A stretch of 64,000 nt of DNA from Muricea muricata (lineage: Eukaryota; Cnidaria; Anthozoa; Malacalcyonacea; Plexauridae): contig OY979717.1 in NCBI GenBank assembly GCA_963855995.1, positions 65,729,855 to 65,793,854 on the forward strand, given 5' to 3'. The position numbers and the translations under genes are program-made. This document shows, one piece after another, positions 11,553 through 21,953 of the stretch (the first letter of the stretch is position 1; each line of letters starts with the position of its first letter). The notes below the pieces were generated by a model. It was given only the letters and a program-made list of their open reading frames with translations. It did not search any database and was not told where the DNA came from.

Positions 11553-12072
11553 TTATGTAGTAGCCGTTAGCTCTCAACTCGTTTAATGTCATGCCGCATC
11601 CTTGATGAGCAATCTTCTGGTGGCGGTGTCGTATTATCAAGGTCGTCACATGTTTTTTTCCGGGAATGAAGGCGGGATGCTTCACGTGAAAAGGGAGATT
11701 CGATCGTTTTAACCGTCCTCCAACGCGTAGAATACCTTGAGAGACAAGGAAGGGTTCCAAACGATAGAGACAGCTAGTCTTCTTTAGTGAGGTCTTGATC
11801 TTAACTTTATCTTCGCGTTTAGGGTCCTTCTTCTGAAGTGAGCCCAATGTTTTAATCTTTTCGGCAAATTCCCTTTCTTGTACCATCCGTGTAATCTGTA
11901 GCTCAGCCTTCTGAAGATCCTCAACGTTGATATTTACCGCGTTCTTCGCTCGTTTATCGGAGGAGCTGGGATCTGAAATACGACATTTCAGACGATTCTT
12001 GAGATTTGTACAATTAGCAATCGCACGTTTTGCTTGATACCAGCAGGAAAAATAGTTTAGGCGGTCGAGCAT
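11410..12072 (-). pseudogene. Pao integrase zinc-binding (H2C2) region and linker
   Basis: The frame carries ILRVGGRLKRSNLPFHVKHP, typical of the linker before the integrase in BEL/Pao polyproteins. An H2C2 zinc-binding motif follows (HRHQKIAHQGCGMTLNELR ... CVACQKFRG), although the histidine spacing is slightly irregular. It overlaps the downstream core frame by about 140 bp, which shows a frameshift rather than two genes. Confidence 0.8.
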
Positions 12073-12207
12073 CGATGAACATGTGGCTCCACCATTCCGG
12101 GCGCTAACGATTTCACCTTCGCCTTCGGCAGGTACTTATTCTTCCTGTGTTGGTAATTGAAATTCCGGATCCCAGAGAAAGGACGGATCGCAACCATCGA
12201 GCGTTCT

Positions 12208-12561
12208 CTAGAAGCTGTTTGCGGTGAGTCCTCTTGACGCGTCGTCGGCTGGGTTATCTTCACTTTCCTCGTAGATCCATTGCTCTGGTGACGCTACGTT
12301 CCGAATTTGCTGCATGCGATTTGCTACGAACACTTGAAATCGTTTCGAGTCATTGGAGATGTATCCAAATACTACCTTACTGTCAGTCCAGAATATGCGG
12401 ACGATGTTCGCGTAACTCAGCTCGATGTTAAGCATGGCACTAACCTTAAATGCGACAAGGACGGCTGACAGTTCGAGGCGCGGAATCGTGATATGCTTGA
12501 GTGGTGCAACTCTGGATTTCCCCATGATGAAGGCACGATGAACTTTCTGATCTGTATTCAT
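12208..12561 (-). pseudogene. Pao RNase H region
   Basis: The frame contains MGKSRVAPLKHITIPRLELS, then FWTDSKVVFGYI with the RNase H aspartate, QVFVANRMQQIRN and NPADDASRG. These are the conserved stretches of the RNase H domain and connection in BEL/Pao polyproteins. The 5' side is cut off by the LINE insertion that ends at about 12,592. Confidence 0.85.
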
Positions 12562-12591
12562 TAGACGAATGTACGAGTTGCGTCTGAGAAA

Positions 12592-13628
12592 TGTATGTAT
12601 GTATGTAAAACTTTATTTAAACACTCTAGCCTCGACAACTATTTACAGCTGTTTTCCACGAGGGGCGTCACACAGATATAATATATAGAATACTTATAAA
12701 ATACAACAAAAATAACATAAGCCAATATAAAAAGTTAAAAACTACAGATGCACAAACGTAGATAAGGTGACATATCTAGGTGTAGTTCAGTTCAAAATCG
12801 GCAATCGTATTTTTAAAAGAGGAAATAGAGGCAGCTACCTTCGAATGCTGCGGCAAGCTATTCCATAACTTTGCGCCGTTGTACCCTAGGGTTCGTTTAA
12901 AATATTCAGTTTTTGGGTTAGGCAAAGTTATATCTGTTTGATTGTTTCGCAAATTACATGAAGTTTGGATTTCATTTCTCTTGTTAAACAGTTTTTTTAG
13001 ATTTGGGGCGGAGTGGTCATTGAGAATTTTATGCATCAAAATAGCATTACTTCGAAGACGTCTTTTTTCAAGTGTCTCCCACCCTAAACTTTCCAAGATG
13101 TCTGTAGATCGAGTCTCATAGCTAGCTCCACTGATGACCCTGGCTGCCCTGTTATGACATTTTTTGTAATTTATCTTGCAGCCCTTTGCTACACGTGTCC
13201 CATAATGGGGAACAATAATCAAAATATGGCACTACTAGTCCATTATATATATCTAGTAAAGTTTTTCTGGGAACATAGGGTTTTATTCTCCTCATTATCC
13301 CAATTCCAGCGCTGACCTTCTGGCAAATAGAGTCGATATGGTTATCCCAATTCAGTTTCCCATCCAGTTTAATCCCCAGACAAGTGAACGTTTCGGTGCG
13401 AGGAACTGGAGCATTATTGATTAATACTGGTTTGTCTTCTATCTTACTACTTAAGTTACGCGGAGAACCAATAAACATTATTTTGCACTTTTTTAAATGA
13501 TGTTGCAACTTGTTGCCAGACAGCCAATTGTGAATGTTGTGTAAATCACAATTCAGATTTTCAACCAAAGTATCATAATTGTCTGAAAATGAGGAGATTT
13601 GTGTGTCGTCCGCATAGAGAAAGAGAGT
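12592..13628 (-). mobile_element. 5'-truncated LINE (CR1/L2-like) inside the Pao pol gene
   Basis: The RT catalytic strand (LFLYADDTQISSF, near 13,615) is directly at the 5' truncation point. It is followed by the thumb and the typical C-terminal region (ETFTCLGIKLDGKLNWDNHI, NGLVVPYFDYCSPLWDTC, NCHNRAARVI-type block, LRNNQTDITLP, GAKLWNSLP). Two overlapping frames (13,652-13,152 and 13,222-12,776) show one frameshift near 13,190. The 3' end has AATAAA on the minus strand and a short (ACAT)n tail at 12,593-12,606, as in CR1/L2-type LINEs. The RT tail resembles those at 4.3 and 33.9 kb. Confidence 0.8.
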
Positions 13629-14330
13629 AAATCGCTTCGGAACTTCTCCCATCTCTGACGCATTCTGCCTTGTCTAGGCATAGGTCTTGAAGGATCTGTC
13701 TTCCAGTCAGCAAGAAGGGAGCTGCAAATCCAAGGGGATCGTATATGGAACTTATAGTAGACAAAATGCCACGACGTGTACACGGTTTCAGATGCAGGAT
13801 TATTCGTAGCTTGAAAGAGTCGGACTCAATACACCACTCAGTGCCCAATGTTCGCTCAATAGGAGGGGCGTTGTCATTGGAATCTAGATTCTTCAGATTG
13901 GTTGCTCGATCATCAGGTGATATGGCAGTCAGGACATCTCTTGAATTGGACACGAACTTGTGTAACCTGAGACCACCTCGAGAAAGCATATTCTTTGTCT
14001 TCTGGATCACTGATACAGCTTCTGGCGCAGATCTTAAGGACTTCAACCCGTCGTCAACGTAAGAATCTCGTTTGACGAAATTCGCAATTTCTTCACCGAA
14101 CTCTTGCTTGTTGTCTTCCGCGATAAGCTTCAACCCGTAGTTTGCACAACCTGGTGATGACGTGGCGCCGAAAAGGTGGACAGTCATTCTGTACTCCTTT
14201 GGGTCCTTGGAAACATCTCCGTTTTCCCACCACAAGAACCTCAAGTAATTTCGATGCTCTACATTTACGTGGAACTGGTGGAACCTGGCACGGCAGTCAA
14301 CACGGGGACTACGCGGGGACAGTTTGCGCC
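13629..14330 (-). pseudogene. Pao reverse transcriptase fragment
   Basis: The translation includes MRFLWWENGD, VHLFGATSSPGCANYGLK (motif B region) and the catalytic strand SYVDDGLKS. The downstream block RRGILSTISSIYDPLGFAAP is highly characteristic of BEL/Pao RTs. A block RWEKFRSDLL in another frame just before the LINE junction shows the host frame had already shifted. The segment between here and the RNase H region is missing. Confidence 0.85.
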
Positions 14331-14667
14331 TATCAACAAAGTTAACAAACCGACTTCGACGTTGCTGTGATACGGTATCAATTCAGTCTTAATCCTTTCT
14401 ATTTTCTTTCTTTCTTTAAGGGCGTGGAATCTGCGATCTCTTCGTTGGGATGTCCTTGCAGGAGAACGTTTGCAGAAGTCGAATTTGAGTGCTACGATCA
14501 AAGTCGCTTACCACGAGGCCGTTGACTTTACTGGTCTGAATGATCTCGTTTGCTGCGTTCATAGTAGAAAGGAAAATTTGCGTCGCCTGTCCGTCGACTC
14601 CGAGATTGCTAAGGGTGTTCAAGGAAACAGGTTTAAGTCTTCTTAGATTCACGCTTGAGGTCCCCAT
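14265..14667 (-). pseudogene. Pao gag-pol junction / protease-flanking region
   Basis: Two overlapping frames share a block typical of BEL/Pao polyproteins around the protease: NGLVVSDFDRSTQIRLLQTF, CKDIPTKRSQIPRP, LIPYHSNVEVGLL and LIGANCPR. The Asp-Thr/Ser-Gly protease triad itself is not recognisable. The two frames overlap, which indicates frameshift decay. Confidence 0.7.
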
Positions 14668-15202
14668 GTAAGGATGTTAGATGACTTCTTTTACAGGTTT
14701 CGCATTTCTTTTGCCTTTTGCACTCTCTCGACATGTATTCCTGTACAAGGCATCCAAAGCAGAGCCCCTTCGTTTTGGCGAGGTCCTTCCTTGCCTTGAC
14801 ATCTATAGCCATATAGAGTCGACAAGATTCCAATTTGTGAGCCTTCCCGCACATCGTACAAGAAATTTCTTCGGGTTTTTCCTTATTGGCATTTTCACCG
14901 TCGATCTTGGTGGCCAAAGATCTGGCAGACGCATCGCTGTTCGGTCTTCGAGACGTATTTCTGGAATTTCCGTAGTCCCCATGTTTTCGAAGTACTCTTG
15001 GAATGTTCTCTATCTTTCGTTGGCTTGAGGTAATGGGATCACACACAATGTCTGCTTCGACCACGACATATTGCACAAACTCAGCATAGAGAGGGGATCT
15101 CGTCTTCTCGTTTCTCCCGGTGTACACCTTTCTGCCCCACCTTGTGAGAGCGCACTTCGGCAGTTTGGAAGCCAATTTATGTATCTCTTGATCATCGTTC
15201 AA
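14633..15202 (-). pseudogene. Pao gag C-terminus with zinc knuckles
   Basis: The frame begins like the end of a DUF1759 gag domain and ends with Cys/His-rich knuckles: CTMCGKAHKLESC, CFGCLVQEYMSREC and CETCKRSHLTSLH. The middle knuckle has lost its histidine (CLVQEYMSREC). It is continuous in order with the gag block to its right (15,199-15,540), separated by a frame change. Confidence 0.8.
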
Positions 15203-15540
15203 GAACTCAAGTTTTTGACTCTTTCCATTGCTTTCTCACTGTGTAACAAGAAATCTGCATATTTACGCATTGCCAGTGCATCTTGTGGTGCTACTTGAGG
15301 CCAGGATTCCAATTTTTTGCGAAAAACCGAGGCGACTACGAATGGATCTTCATATCGTTTCAACAACATGTTCTTGGCACTTTGGTAGGCATTTTCACCA
15401 TCCATCAGCATGTATCCCTTTATGACTTCTTTAGCCCCATCTCCGACATTTCTACCAAGAAAATGTAATCTTTCAGTCAGATTAACTGCCCGTATCTCGA
15501 TCAATATTTCAAAGACCTTAAGCCATATTGGGAACTTCAA
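15199..15540 (-). pseudogene. Pao gag DUF1759-like domain
   Basis: KFPIWLKVFEILIE, LTERLHFLGRNVGDGAKEVI, GENAYQSAKNMLLKRYEDPF and VFRKKLESWP follow the DUF1759 gag pattern of BEL/Pao elements. It lies between the coiled-coil N-terminal part and the zinc knuckles. Confidence 0.75.
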
Positions 15541-15669
15541 TGGATCACCATTGAAGACGTCGGGTTTCAGAAGAGGGAGACGGCTTTGGGCATGACTTTC
15601 TACTAGCTGTGATAGAGCTGTGAGATGGGCTTGAAGAATGCTTGGGTTCTCTACATCAGAAGTGGAATT

Positions 15670-16518
15670 TTAAGCCACATTTGCGCTTGTTACGTTAGGT
15701 TGAGTCTGTCCACGCTGACGTAAATCGTTCGCAGCGGGTGATACATATGGATGGACGTCAGGGTTCAACTGTGTGAGAAGTAGTGCATCGGTTGTTTGGT
15801 TTCCCATTACAATAGTAGGTCTAGTCTCTTGGTTGAAAGAAGAGTTGTTATCACGCAAAGGTGTTGCATCTTGTATTGGCTGACACTGGAGGAAATGCTC
15901 CGCACGATCGTGTGTACTATCACAAGGGATTTCTTCAACGATTCTGAATGTCTGTTCTTCGCCTTCAAATCTTGTACAAACCTCCATACGAGCCTCCGCC
16001 TCTACGAGTTCTTCTCTGATCTTAAATCTCTCATCGAAAAGAAGAATGTGTTCCTTAACTCTTCGCTTCTTTATTCTGAATAGCTTGCCGTTTTCCTTTA
16101 ATTTCTTCTAAGACCAACCGATTTTCTTGATCAAATTTATCTCTTTCTTGGGCGACACGCATTTTAGCTTTAAGCACCGCAGTATTTTCTTCCAGTTCCT
16201 GTCTTCTCTGCCTGGTTGAGGAAGTAGTAATACTCTTTGGGGATCGGGAAGAGTAGCTTCGATATGACTTTTGCTGGATCTTCGAGATATCATGGACCGA
16301 TTGTCTTCAGCATCCAATTTTATGTCTCTCATAAGTTGGTATACTTGTTGTACGACCACGTTGTTCTCCTTACTCATGTCTTCACATTTTCCAAACAACG
16401 CAATTTGCTCAACAGGAGATTCAAGTGCGCCCTCCAGTTCTTCATGAGCCATGGTTAGATCTTTCATACATTTTTCCAAGTAGTTTAGGACATGTATATG
16501 AGTTTGTATGCATTTCAT
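15670..16518 (-). pseudogene. Pao gag N-terminal coiled-coil region
   Basis: Two frames (16,518-16,108 and 15,987-15,670) are rich in Glu, Lys and Leu with heptad-like spacing (AHEELEGALESPVEQIALF; MEVCTRFEGEEQTFRIVEEI). This is the usual start of BEL/Pao gag proteins. The assignment rests mainly on position next to the DUF1759 block, so it is weaker than the pol pieces. Confidence 0.55.
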
Positions 16519-16620
16519 TCAGGACAGATAATCTCAACTGCTTTAGGGTAAGTTGACCATGTCGGTCAACATGGTAACGCTGCTTGGACACCAATCCGGG
16601 GCGAAACATCCCAAACTGAC

Positions 16621-16835
16621 CACACCCAAAAACGACGCTTTTACCATAGTGCTATCTACTAAACCATAAAAGCTAAGGTTATTCTGAGGTGCTTATGTGG
16701 TTCAGAGATGGTGCTTATAGGGGTGGTCATTAGTAAGTGTGAAATGTCTAGACATCATATTTCACAAGAAAATGAGCATGCAATAATTGTCATTTATTTA
16801 TCATCTTATTTTCTTCCAGAAAATCATTTCAGCGT
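16621..16835. other. possible degenerate 5' LTR region of the Pao element
   Basis: The sequence lies just outside the possible primer-binding site of the Pao element, where a 5' LTR would be expected. I could not find a second copy near 10.4 kb, so this remains a positional guess. Confidence 0.25.
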
Positions 16836-16839
16836 GAAT

Positions 16840-17400
16840 TCATTCGGAAACAAATCCCTCTACAATTATTCGGGTCACTAGCGTCACCAGATTTATATAT
16901 TGGTACAATAAAACTTTCAGTCCATGAAAGGGGAATTTTCCCTGGCTTAAAATAGTATTGAAAAGACTAGTAAAATAGGAGGGTAACGTTTTGACAGCTA
17001 GTTTAATAATTTTATTTGATAGGGAGTCGTTAGCTGTAGGTTTTTTGTTCTTTAGTTTTTTTATTGTGTAGAGATCTCTTGATGTGTAATTGGCCTATCA
17101 AGTATCGTTCTTTGGAATTGCCCATCGATTATAATCGTGGATAATTTGAGCTTCATGGCTATCCTTATCTGTTTTGAGATTACGTTTAAATTTTCAAAGT
17201 AGTTAAACTATTCAGAAGCTTGTATTTCATTTGTTTAATTTTTGACGATGATTGGTGTAATTTTATCGAGTTCACTAATTTCCAAAACTCCTTGGGGTTT
17301 TTATCAGATAGGTACGTTTTCAATTCTGTCTAACATTGCATTTTCAAATTGTCTTTTTAGTTTTCTAGTTTTTTGTATTCCTTTTTTTTTATAAAAAATA
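16840..17400 (-). pseudogene. LINE fragment: linker and start of RT
   Basis: In broken minus-strand frames the translation reads KNPKEFWKLVNSIK (linker), then pieces equivalent to a K-L-K-x-x-K-A-x-x-x-D block, FVFS-like LFNTILS-like sequence, and VPIYKSGDASDPNNCRGIC, the first RT motif of LINEs. Several stops and frameshifts are present. It belongs to a different LINE from those at 12.6 and 53-56 kb. Neither end could be placed. Confidence 0.6.
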
Positions 17401-17776
17401 TTGACGTTTAAAGGGATCTGTCGGGTACTGTACCAGCAAACTAGCCCAAAACCGCACATTTTTTTAATGCTGAATGAACTTGAATGACTGGTACATATGT
17501 TTGTTGCATATCATGACCATGGTATTGTCAACGTAGGTGATGAAACTCACATTGCATGGATTGCACTCGGCATATGAAATTAACATGACCGAACAAGCCC
17601 CCTTATTCACTCTAAAACTCTACATTTCTCAATCAAGTAGTAGGCTTAGATCAAGCAAAATCTGTTCAATAATTTATACAAGACACTGCAGGGGCTAGTG
17701 CCAGAAATATTCGCCTTACAATTTAATATATGTTTCAATGGTCAACGTGAAGAAACTTAATCAATTTACATGTGCT
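17401..17776. other. spacer left of the Kolobok-like transposon, no gene recognised
   Basis: No domain was recognised on either strand. It may hold the upstream part of the Penelope-like element that resumes at 20,588, but I could not show this. Confidence 0.35.
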
Positions 17777-17780
17777 TTAA

Positions 17781-20583
17781 GGTGGTCATTCCCCTTTAAA
17801 GCATTTTTTTTTATTTTACAAGGTACAGACTCAGCAAAAACATTTTTTTAAGGGGCACAGTGATAAAAATCAAAATCTAAAAAAAATTTTCAGGTTACTC
17901 ATTAATTACACTAATTATCCAATATGGCCGCCCGCTAATTAGCCAAAAAATGGCGTCGCATGAAACATGATACCACACACACCGTTAATCAGAAGAACAT
18001 AAATGACATATATTTTGAAAGCTTATAACATGATCTAGTAACTGACCATCTTTATTTTCACTTTAAAACATTTTTGCAAAAAATTTGGTAAAAAATCTGC
18101 ACATTAGGAAAAAACAGGGATTTTTTACAGCTAATTAGGTAATTAAACCTCATTTATACATTACTAATGAAAAATATGAAAAATTAAAAATGGTCAGTTA
18201 CTAGATAATGTTAAAAGCCATAAACATACCAAGTTTCAACCTTTTACACTAAATATTCAGAAAGATATGCTGTCACAAAGATTAACTGAAATGAGAAAAC
18301 TGTGAAATTGAGAAAATAGTACTTTAATGTTTTGTTCTGGTTTATATAGTCTCTAGAAAGCACCTGCTTCATAGGTAACACCTTCTTGGTCTTCTGTAGT
18401 GTCTATATAGTGTTTTCTTTGGTGCCTCAGTATCTTTCTTCTCTTCTTCACTTGTTCTGAGCTCTTTTTTGCCGACAGTTTTATCCTCGAGTTGTCACAT
18501 TCCTCCGAGGCTTTACCAGTGAAAATACCAGGAGTTACATCAAGGTCCTGAAATAACTTCAAGAAGGAAATGTCACCATCATTAAACTTAAGAATAGCCA
18601 GGTAGGTGGCAAGAGCCACAGTTTCTTGCTCAACATAAGTAGACTTAGGGCATCTGTCCCAGATGAGCCTGTTCAGACACTCGTTAACATTTTGTGTCAA
18701 GCCATGAGTACATTTACTTAGCAGTTCAGATTTGCTAAGGTCTTTGTATACTGGCTTGATCATATCAACAATACAGCTTGGTATTCCATTTTTATGTTTA
18801 TATTCTTCCTTGTCTCTCTTATATCCACACCAACTGTCCTTTCCTTCTGGGCAGAGATGATGCTGTGGATTCTCGGCAGTTGATGCAACATGGTAAAGAG
18901 ACGCTTCTATGGACTTGGCCATTTTACCAACATCATCAAGGTTTTCCCTGATTGCCAAGCCATAATAGTTTTGCAACACATCAATTTTACTGTCAGTCAG
19001 CCTACCTTTACCAGCCAAACCTTTCCCATCAGCCAATTTCACTCCTTTGTTCGAACTCTTCAGTTTGCGTAGACGACTTCCAACCCTTTTTTGAACATGG
19101 CCGATACACTCTAATTTGTTTGGAATAGAATCCTCTCCATATGGCTGGCTTTCAACAATACTGTTATAGGTTGAGGAGTCCCCATCTCCAAGCATGTCCA
19201 TATATTTCAGCCCTCTCGTAGCCACCGACCTTTTAAAAAACCGAACGGCACCAGTTGTCTCCATACTGCCAGCGCTTCCTTCATGATTGATCTTGCATTC
19301 ATGGGATGCTTTCCATGCATTGTAGCCTGGGTCATTAATCTTTTCCCCCCACTTTTGGCATTCTTGGCACTTGTCTGACAACACTTCCACATCCAGGCAT
19401 TTCTTCGTATCCAAGGAGATCACAGTAACAATCCCATTATGGGACGAATATCCTCGCTTCTGCCAAGTACCGTCGATCGACACTCCACATTCACCATCAT
19501 CATTTGCTATTTCATCTCTGACTTGATAGGCATTGTTGATCATACTATCAGAAGCCAACTTCTTTACAGCAGGCAAAACCTTTTCATTTTGGATCTTTGT
19601 GAAGACACGACGGGTTAGTGGAGGAGGCATGTTCATGACCTTGTTGAAGGTAGTCATGGCATTATGCCCTTTGCCAATTTCCCTGAAAGCTAAGACTGTT
19701 CTTACATTCATTTCATAAGAATGACCTTGTTTCTTTGAAGTATTAAAAGAATACTCCCAATCACACTCCATACTTTCACATTGTAACACGAGGTAATTGG
19801 AATATCCACATTTCTTTTTCATGTCAGCATGTGACTTTATATCACATCCACAATCAGGGCACTTCAAAACATTGTCAAATACATTGCATAGTATGGATAA
19901 GTCCATTAAAATAGTTCTTTCTTTTACAGTACTATCAATGTTTTCCGTCATACCACGAAGCAATTCTGTATTCTGGCTGATTTTTTTCGCAGAAGGTCCA
20001 CGATCTTTGTAGCTTGGGCCGCCATCTTGGATTATATTCTTCTTCCTTGACGGTGGTATCTTCTTCTTTTTTCTTGCTCTATTTTTCGAGTTCCCCATCT
20101 ATTCACTCTGAATTACACTCAGAACAACCTTAGGAATGTAATTCTACACTGTAACAACAATATTTCAACTTATAAACGCGAAAAAAACAGCAATTTTCTG
20201 ACACAATTTTTTACACAGCTCGCCACAAATCGACCTCGAGTTTGAGAAGTCAGCGCGTTGCTATGCCTACGAAAATGAACCAATCACAAAGAGATCTACT
20301 GGCATAGCTTTAAATAACATACATCAAAAGTTTAATTCAAAAAAATACGCTTTGTCAGTGAAATAATCAAGCAAATTTGGAAGGAAAACGCGTTGCTATG
20401 GCGTTGCTATGGGGAAATTTTTTAAATAGGGCTTCTTAAACACCTATTTTCTCACAAATATGCATTTTTTCAACAAAACAAGCCATGTTATCTTAAAGTA
20501 TAATACTTAAAGTACCTAAATATATAAATTTTAAAAATTTGATTTTTTTTTCAAAAATTACATTTTAAAGGGGAATGACTACC
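17781..20583 (-). mobile_element. TTAA-flanked DNA transposon (Kolobok/Mutator-like), 2.8 kb, apparently intact
   Basis: The termini are GGTGGTCATTCCCCTTTAAA at 17,781 and, inverted at 20,564-20,583, the same 20 bp with one mismatch. Both sides carry TTAA (17,777-17,780 and 20,584-20,587). A single uninterrupted 581-codon transposase frame lies inside on the minus strand. TTAA duplication with a MULE-like DDE transposase is the combination described for the Kolobok superfamily; piggyBac also uses TTAA but has a different transposase. An internal inverted repeat (TCTAGTAACTGACCAT near 18,034 against ATGGTCAGTTACTAGA near 18,190) lies in the 3' untranslated part. Confidence 0.85.
18353..20098 (-). 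CDS. transposase, Mutator-like DDE fold (Kolobok-type element), 581 aa
   Basis: This single-exon frame starts at ATG 20,098 with a very basic N-terminus (SKNRARKKKKIPPSRKK) that may bind DNA or target the nucleus. A Cys cluster follows (CPDCGCDIKSH, CGYSNYLVLQC). The catalytic region has a first Asp in GVSIDGTWQKRGYSSHNG, a second in DMLGDGDSSTYNSI, a C-x2-H in ECIGHVQKR, and a candidate catalytic Glu in TQNVNECLNRLIWDRCPK. The C-x2-H after the second Asp is known for the MULE/hAT/P/Kolobok group of transposases. The C-terminus is Lys/Arg-rich. No stop or frameshift is present, so the protein could be functional. It matches the uncharacterised Mutator-like transposase family as I recall it; no search was run. 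Confidence 0.85.
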   Translation of the reverse strand: MGNSKNRARKKKKIPPSRKKNIIQDGGPSYKDRGPSAKKISQNTELLRGMTENIDSTVKERTILMDLSILCNVFDNVLKCPDCGCDIKSHADMKKKCGYSNYLVLQCESMECDWEYSFNTSKKQGHSYEMNVRTVLAFREIGKGHNAMTTFNKVMNMPPPLTRRVFTKIQNEKVLPAVKKLASDSMINNAYQVRDEIANDDGECGVSIDGTWQKRGYSSHNGIVTVISLDTKKCLDVEVLSDKCQECQKWGEKINDPGYNAWKASHECKINHEGSAGSMETTGAVRFFKRSVATRGLKYMDMLGDGDSSTYNSIVESQPYGEDSIPNKLECIGHVQKRVGSRLRKLKSSNKGVKLADGKGLAGKGRLTDSKIDVLQNYYGLAIRENLDDVGKMAKSIEASLYHVASTAENPQHHLCPEGKDSWCGYKRDKEEYKHKNGIPSCIVDMIKPVYKDLSKSELLSKCTHGLTQNVNECLNRLIWDRCPKSTYVEQETVALATYLAILKFNDGDISFLKLFQDLDVTPGIFTGKASEECDNSRIKLSAKKSSEQVKKRRKILRHQRKHYIDTTEDQEGVTYEAGAF

Positions 20584-20587
20584 TTAA

Positions 20588-21380
20588 TTTTGATTGCAAC
20601 GTTTTGGCGCAAAAATCCGAATGCTATTATTCACTAAGACACTGTACATTGAAAATCGTTCAAACCACCCACCATCAATAATTAAACAGATTTCCAGATC
20701 TGTTAGCAGGCGAATCTCCTCCTTTTCGTCAGACCAACAATCCTTTGATAATTGTTAACTTCCCTATAAAGGCGCACTCAAGCATAACAACTATGACTCA
20801 CAGTTGAATTATTCCGACAGCTCCTCTACGAAACCACCATCTTCAAAGCGAAGGCGTGCCAAAAATATCATCTGGTACAACCCGCCCTATAGTAAATCAT
20901 CGCTCGCGATTACCTACAACTTGACAAACACTTCCTGAAATCTTGTCTATTGCATAAACTGTTCAACTGAAACACAGTGAAAGTAAGCTACAGATGTATG
21001 CCTAATGTAAAGAGCACCATATCATCCCACAATCAGCAGGTTTTAAATAGGTCAAGAGACAAGGACTACATTGCACTCAAAAAGCTGTAATTGCAGAAAA
21101 AGAATCGAGTGTCCTTTTTATGGCCACCGGCACTTTCTATCCAAAAGTATCGTGTATAAGCTAAAGTTAGTTCAGTTGATGATGGTAGCATGAAAGAATA
21201 CATTGGTATGACGTCGAGTGAATTTAAAGATATAGGTAAAGGAACCACCAGAAATCCTCCTAGTATGAAAGAGAAACGGAGATATCGAAATACATGTGGG
21301 ATCTTAAGAGAAAGCAACAACCTTCAGAATCAAGTGGACGGTTTTAAAACATGTATCTGCGTACAGATCTGGCAGTAATG
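20588..21380 (+). pseudogene. Penelope-like element fragment, RT tail and GIY-YIG endonuclease, left part
   Basis: Broken frames read NRSNHPPSIIKQI, then RRAKNIIWYNPPYSKS, VKVSYRCMP-like sequence, a CNCRKRIECPFYGH zinc-knuckle linker, SIVYKLKL and EYIGMTSSEFK (the GIY-YIG core), then EISKYMWDLKRK. The same order is seen in the better preserved copies at 52.3-57.2 kb. The homology begins at the right edge of the Kolobok-like element and stops at 21,380, at the CACAG terminus of the large transposon; its continuation lies at 30,736. Confidence 0.75.
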
Positions 21381-21850
21381 CACAGCAAAAAGTCGTTTTC
21401 TTATTTCAAGAAAAAAAAAACTTGTTTCAAGAATGTTTTTCTTGAAACAAGAAATTTCGAACTAGGGAGAATAGCGAGAAAAAATTTCTAAGCAAGAAAA
21501 TTTCTAAGAAAATATTTCTCAAAATAAGAAAATATATTTTCTTGTTTTTAGAAAAATATATCTTATTTCAAGAAATTTTAAATTCCTAAAATAAGAAATT
21601 TTATTCTAAACTAGAAAGCGTGAGAAAATTTTTCTTAAAGTGAGAAAACTTTTTACTAATTAACAAGAAATTTAATCTTATTTTGAGAAAAAATAACTTG
21701 CTACAAGTATTTTTTTCTCAAAACAAGAAAATTTTGACAAGGGAGAATAGCAAGAAAAAAAATCTATTTAAGAAAATATTTCTGGATGCAATATTTTCTT
21801 ATTTTAAGAAAAAATAACTTATTTCAAGATTAATTTTCCAAAAATAAGAT
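21381..21850. repeat. left subterminal repeat array of the large transposon
   Basis: Many imperfect copies of AAGAAAAT/ATTTTCTT-type palindromes occur (CTTGTTTCAAGAA, TTCTTGAAACAAG, AAGAAAATATTTCT, ATTTTGAGAAAAAATAACTTG). The same vocabulary fills the right end in inverted sense. In CACTA elements such arrays bind the regulatory transposon protein; that role here is inference. Confidence 0.75.
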
Positions 21851-21953
21851 AATTATGACTGAGCATACAAAACTGATTGATGTTAAAAATATATATAATG
21901 TCAAAGTTCTGGCTTCTACTATACATGTTTACACAATGCAGTACTTATCAAAG

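Larger units (their letters stand above)
10490..16620 (-). mobile_element. decayed BEL/Pao LTR retrotransposon split by a LINE
   Basis: Read on the minus strand from right to left, the order is gag coiled coil (16.1-16.5 kb), DUF1759-type gag (15.2-15.5 kb), zinc knuckles (14.6-15.2 kb), protease region (14.3-14.7 kb), reverse transcriptase (13.6-14.3 kb), RNase H (12.2-12.6 kb), integrase (10.8-12.1 kb) and a DUF5641-like tail (about 10.5-10.7 kb). This is the BEL/Pao order. The frame is broken at many places, and a 5'-truncated LINE sits between RT and RNase H. A possible primer-binding segment reading TTGGTGTCCAAGCAGCG on the minus strand lies near 16,590. I found no matching LTR pair. Confidence 0.8.
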
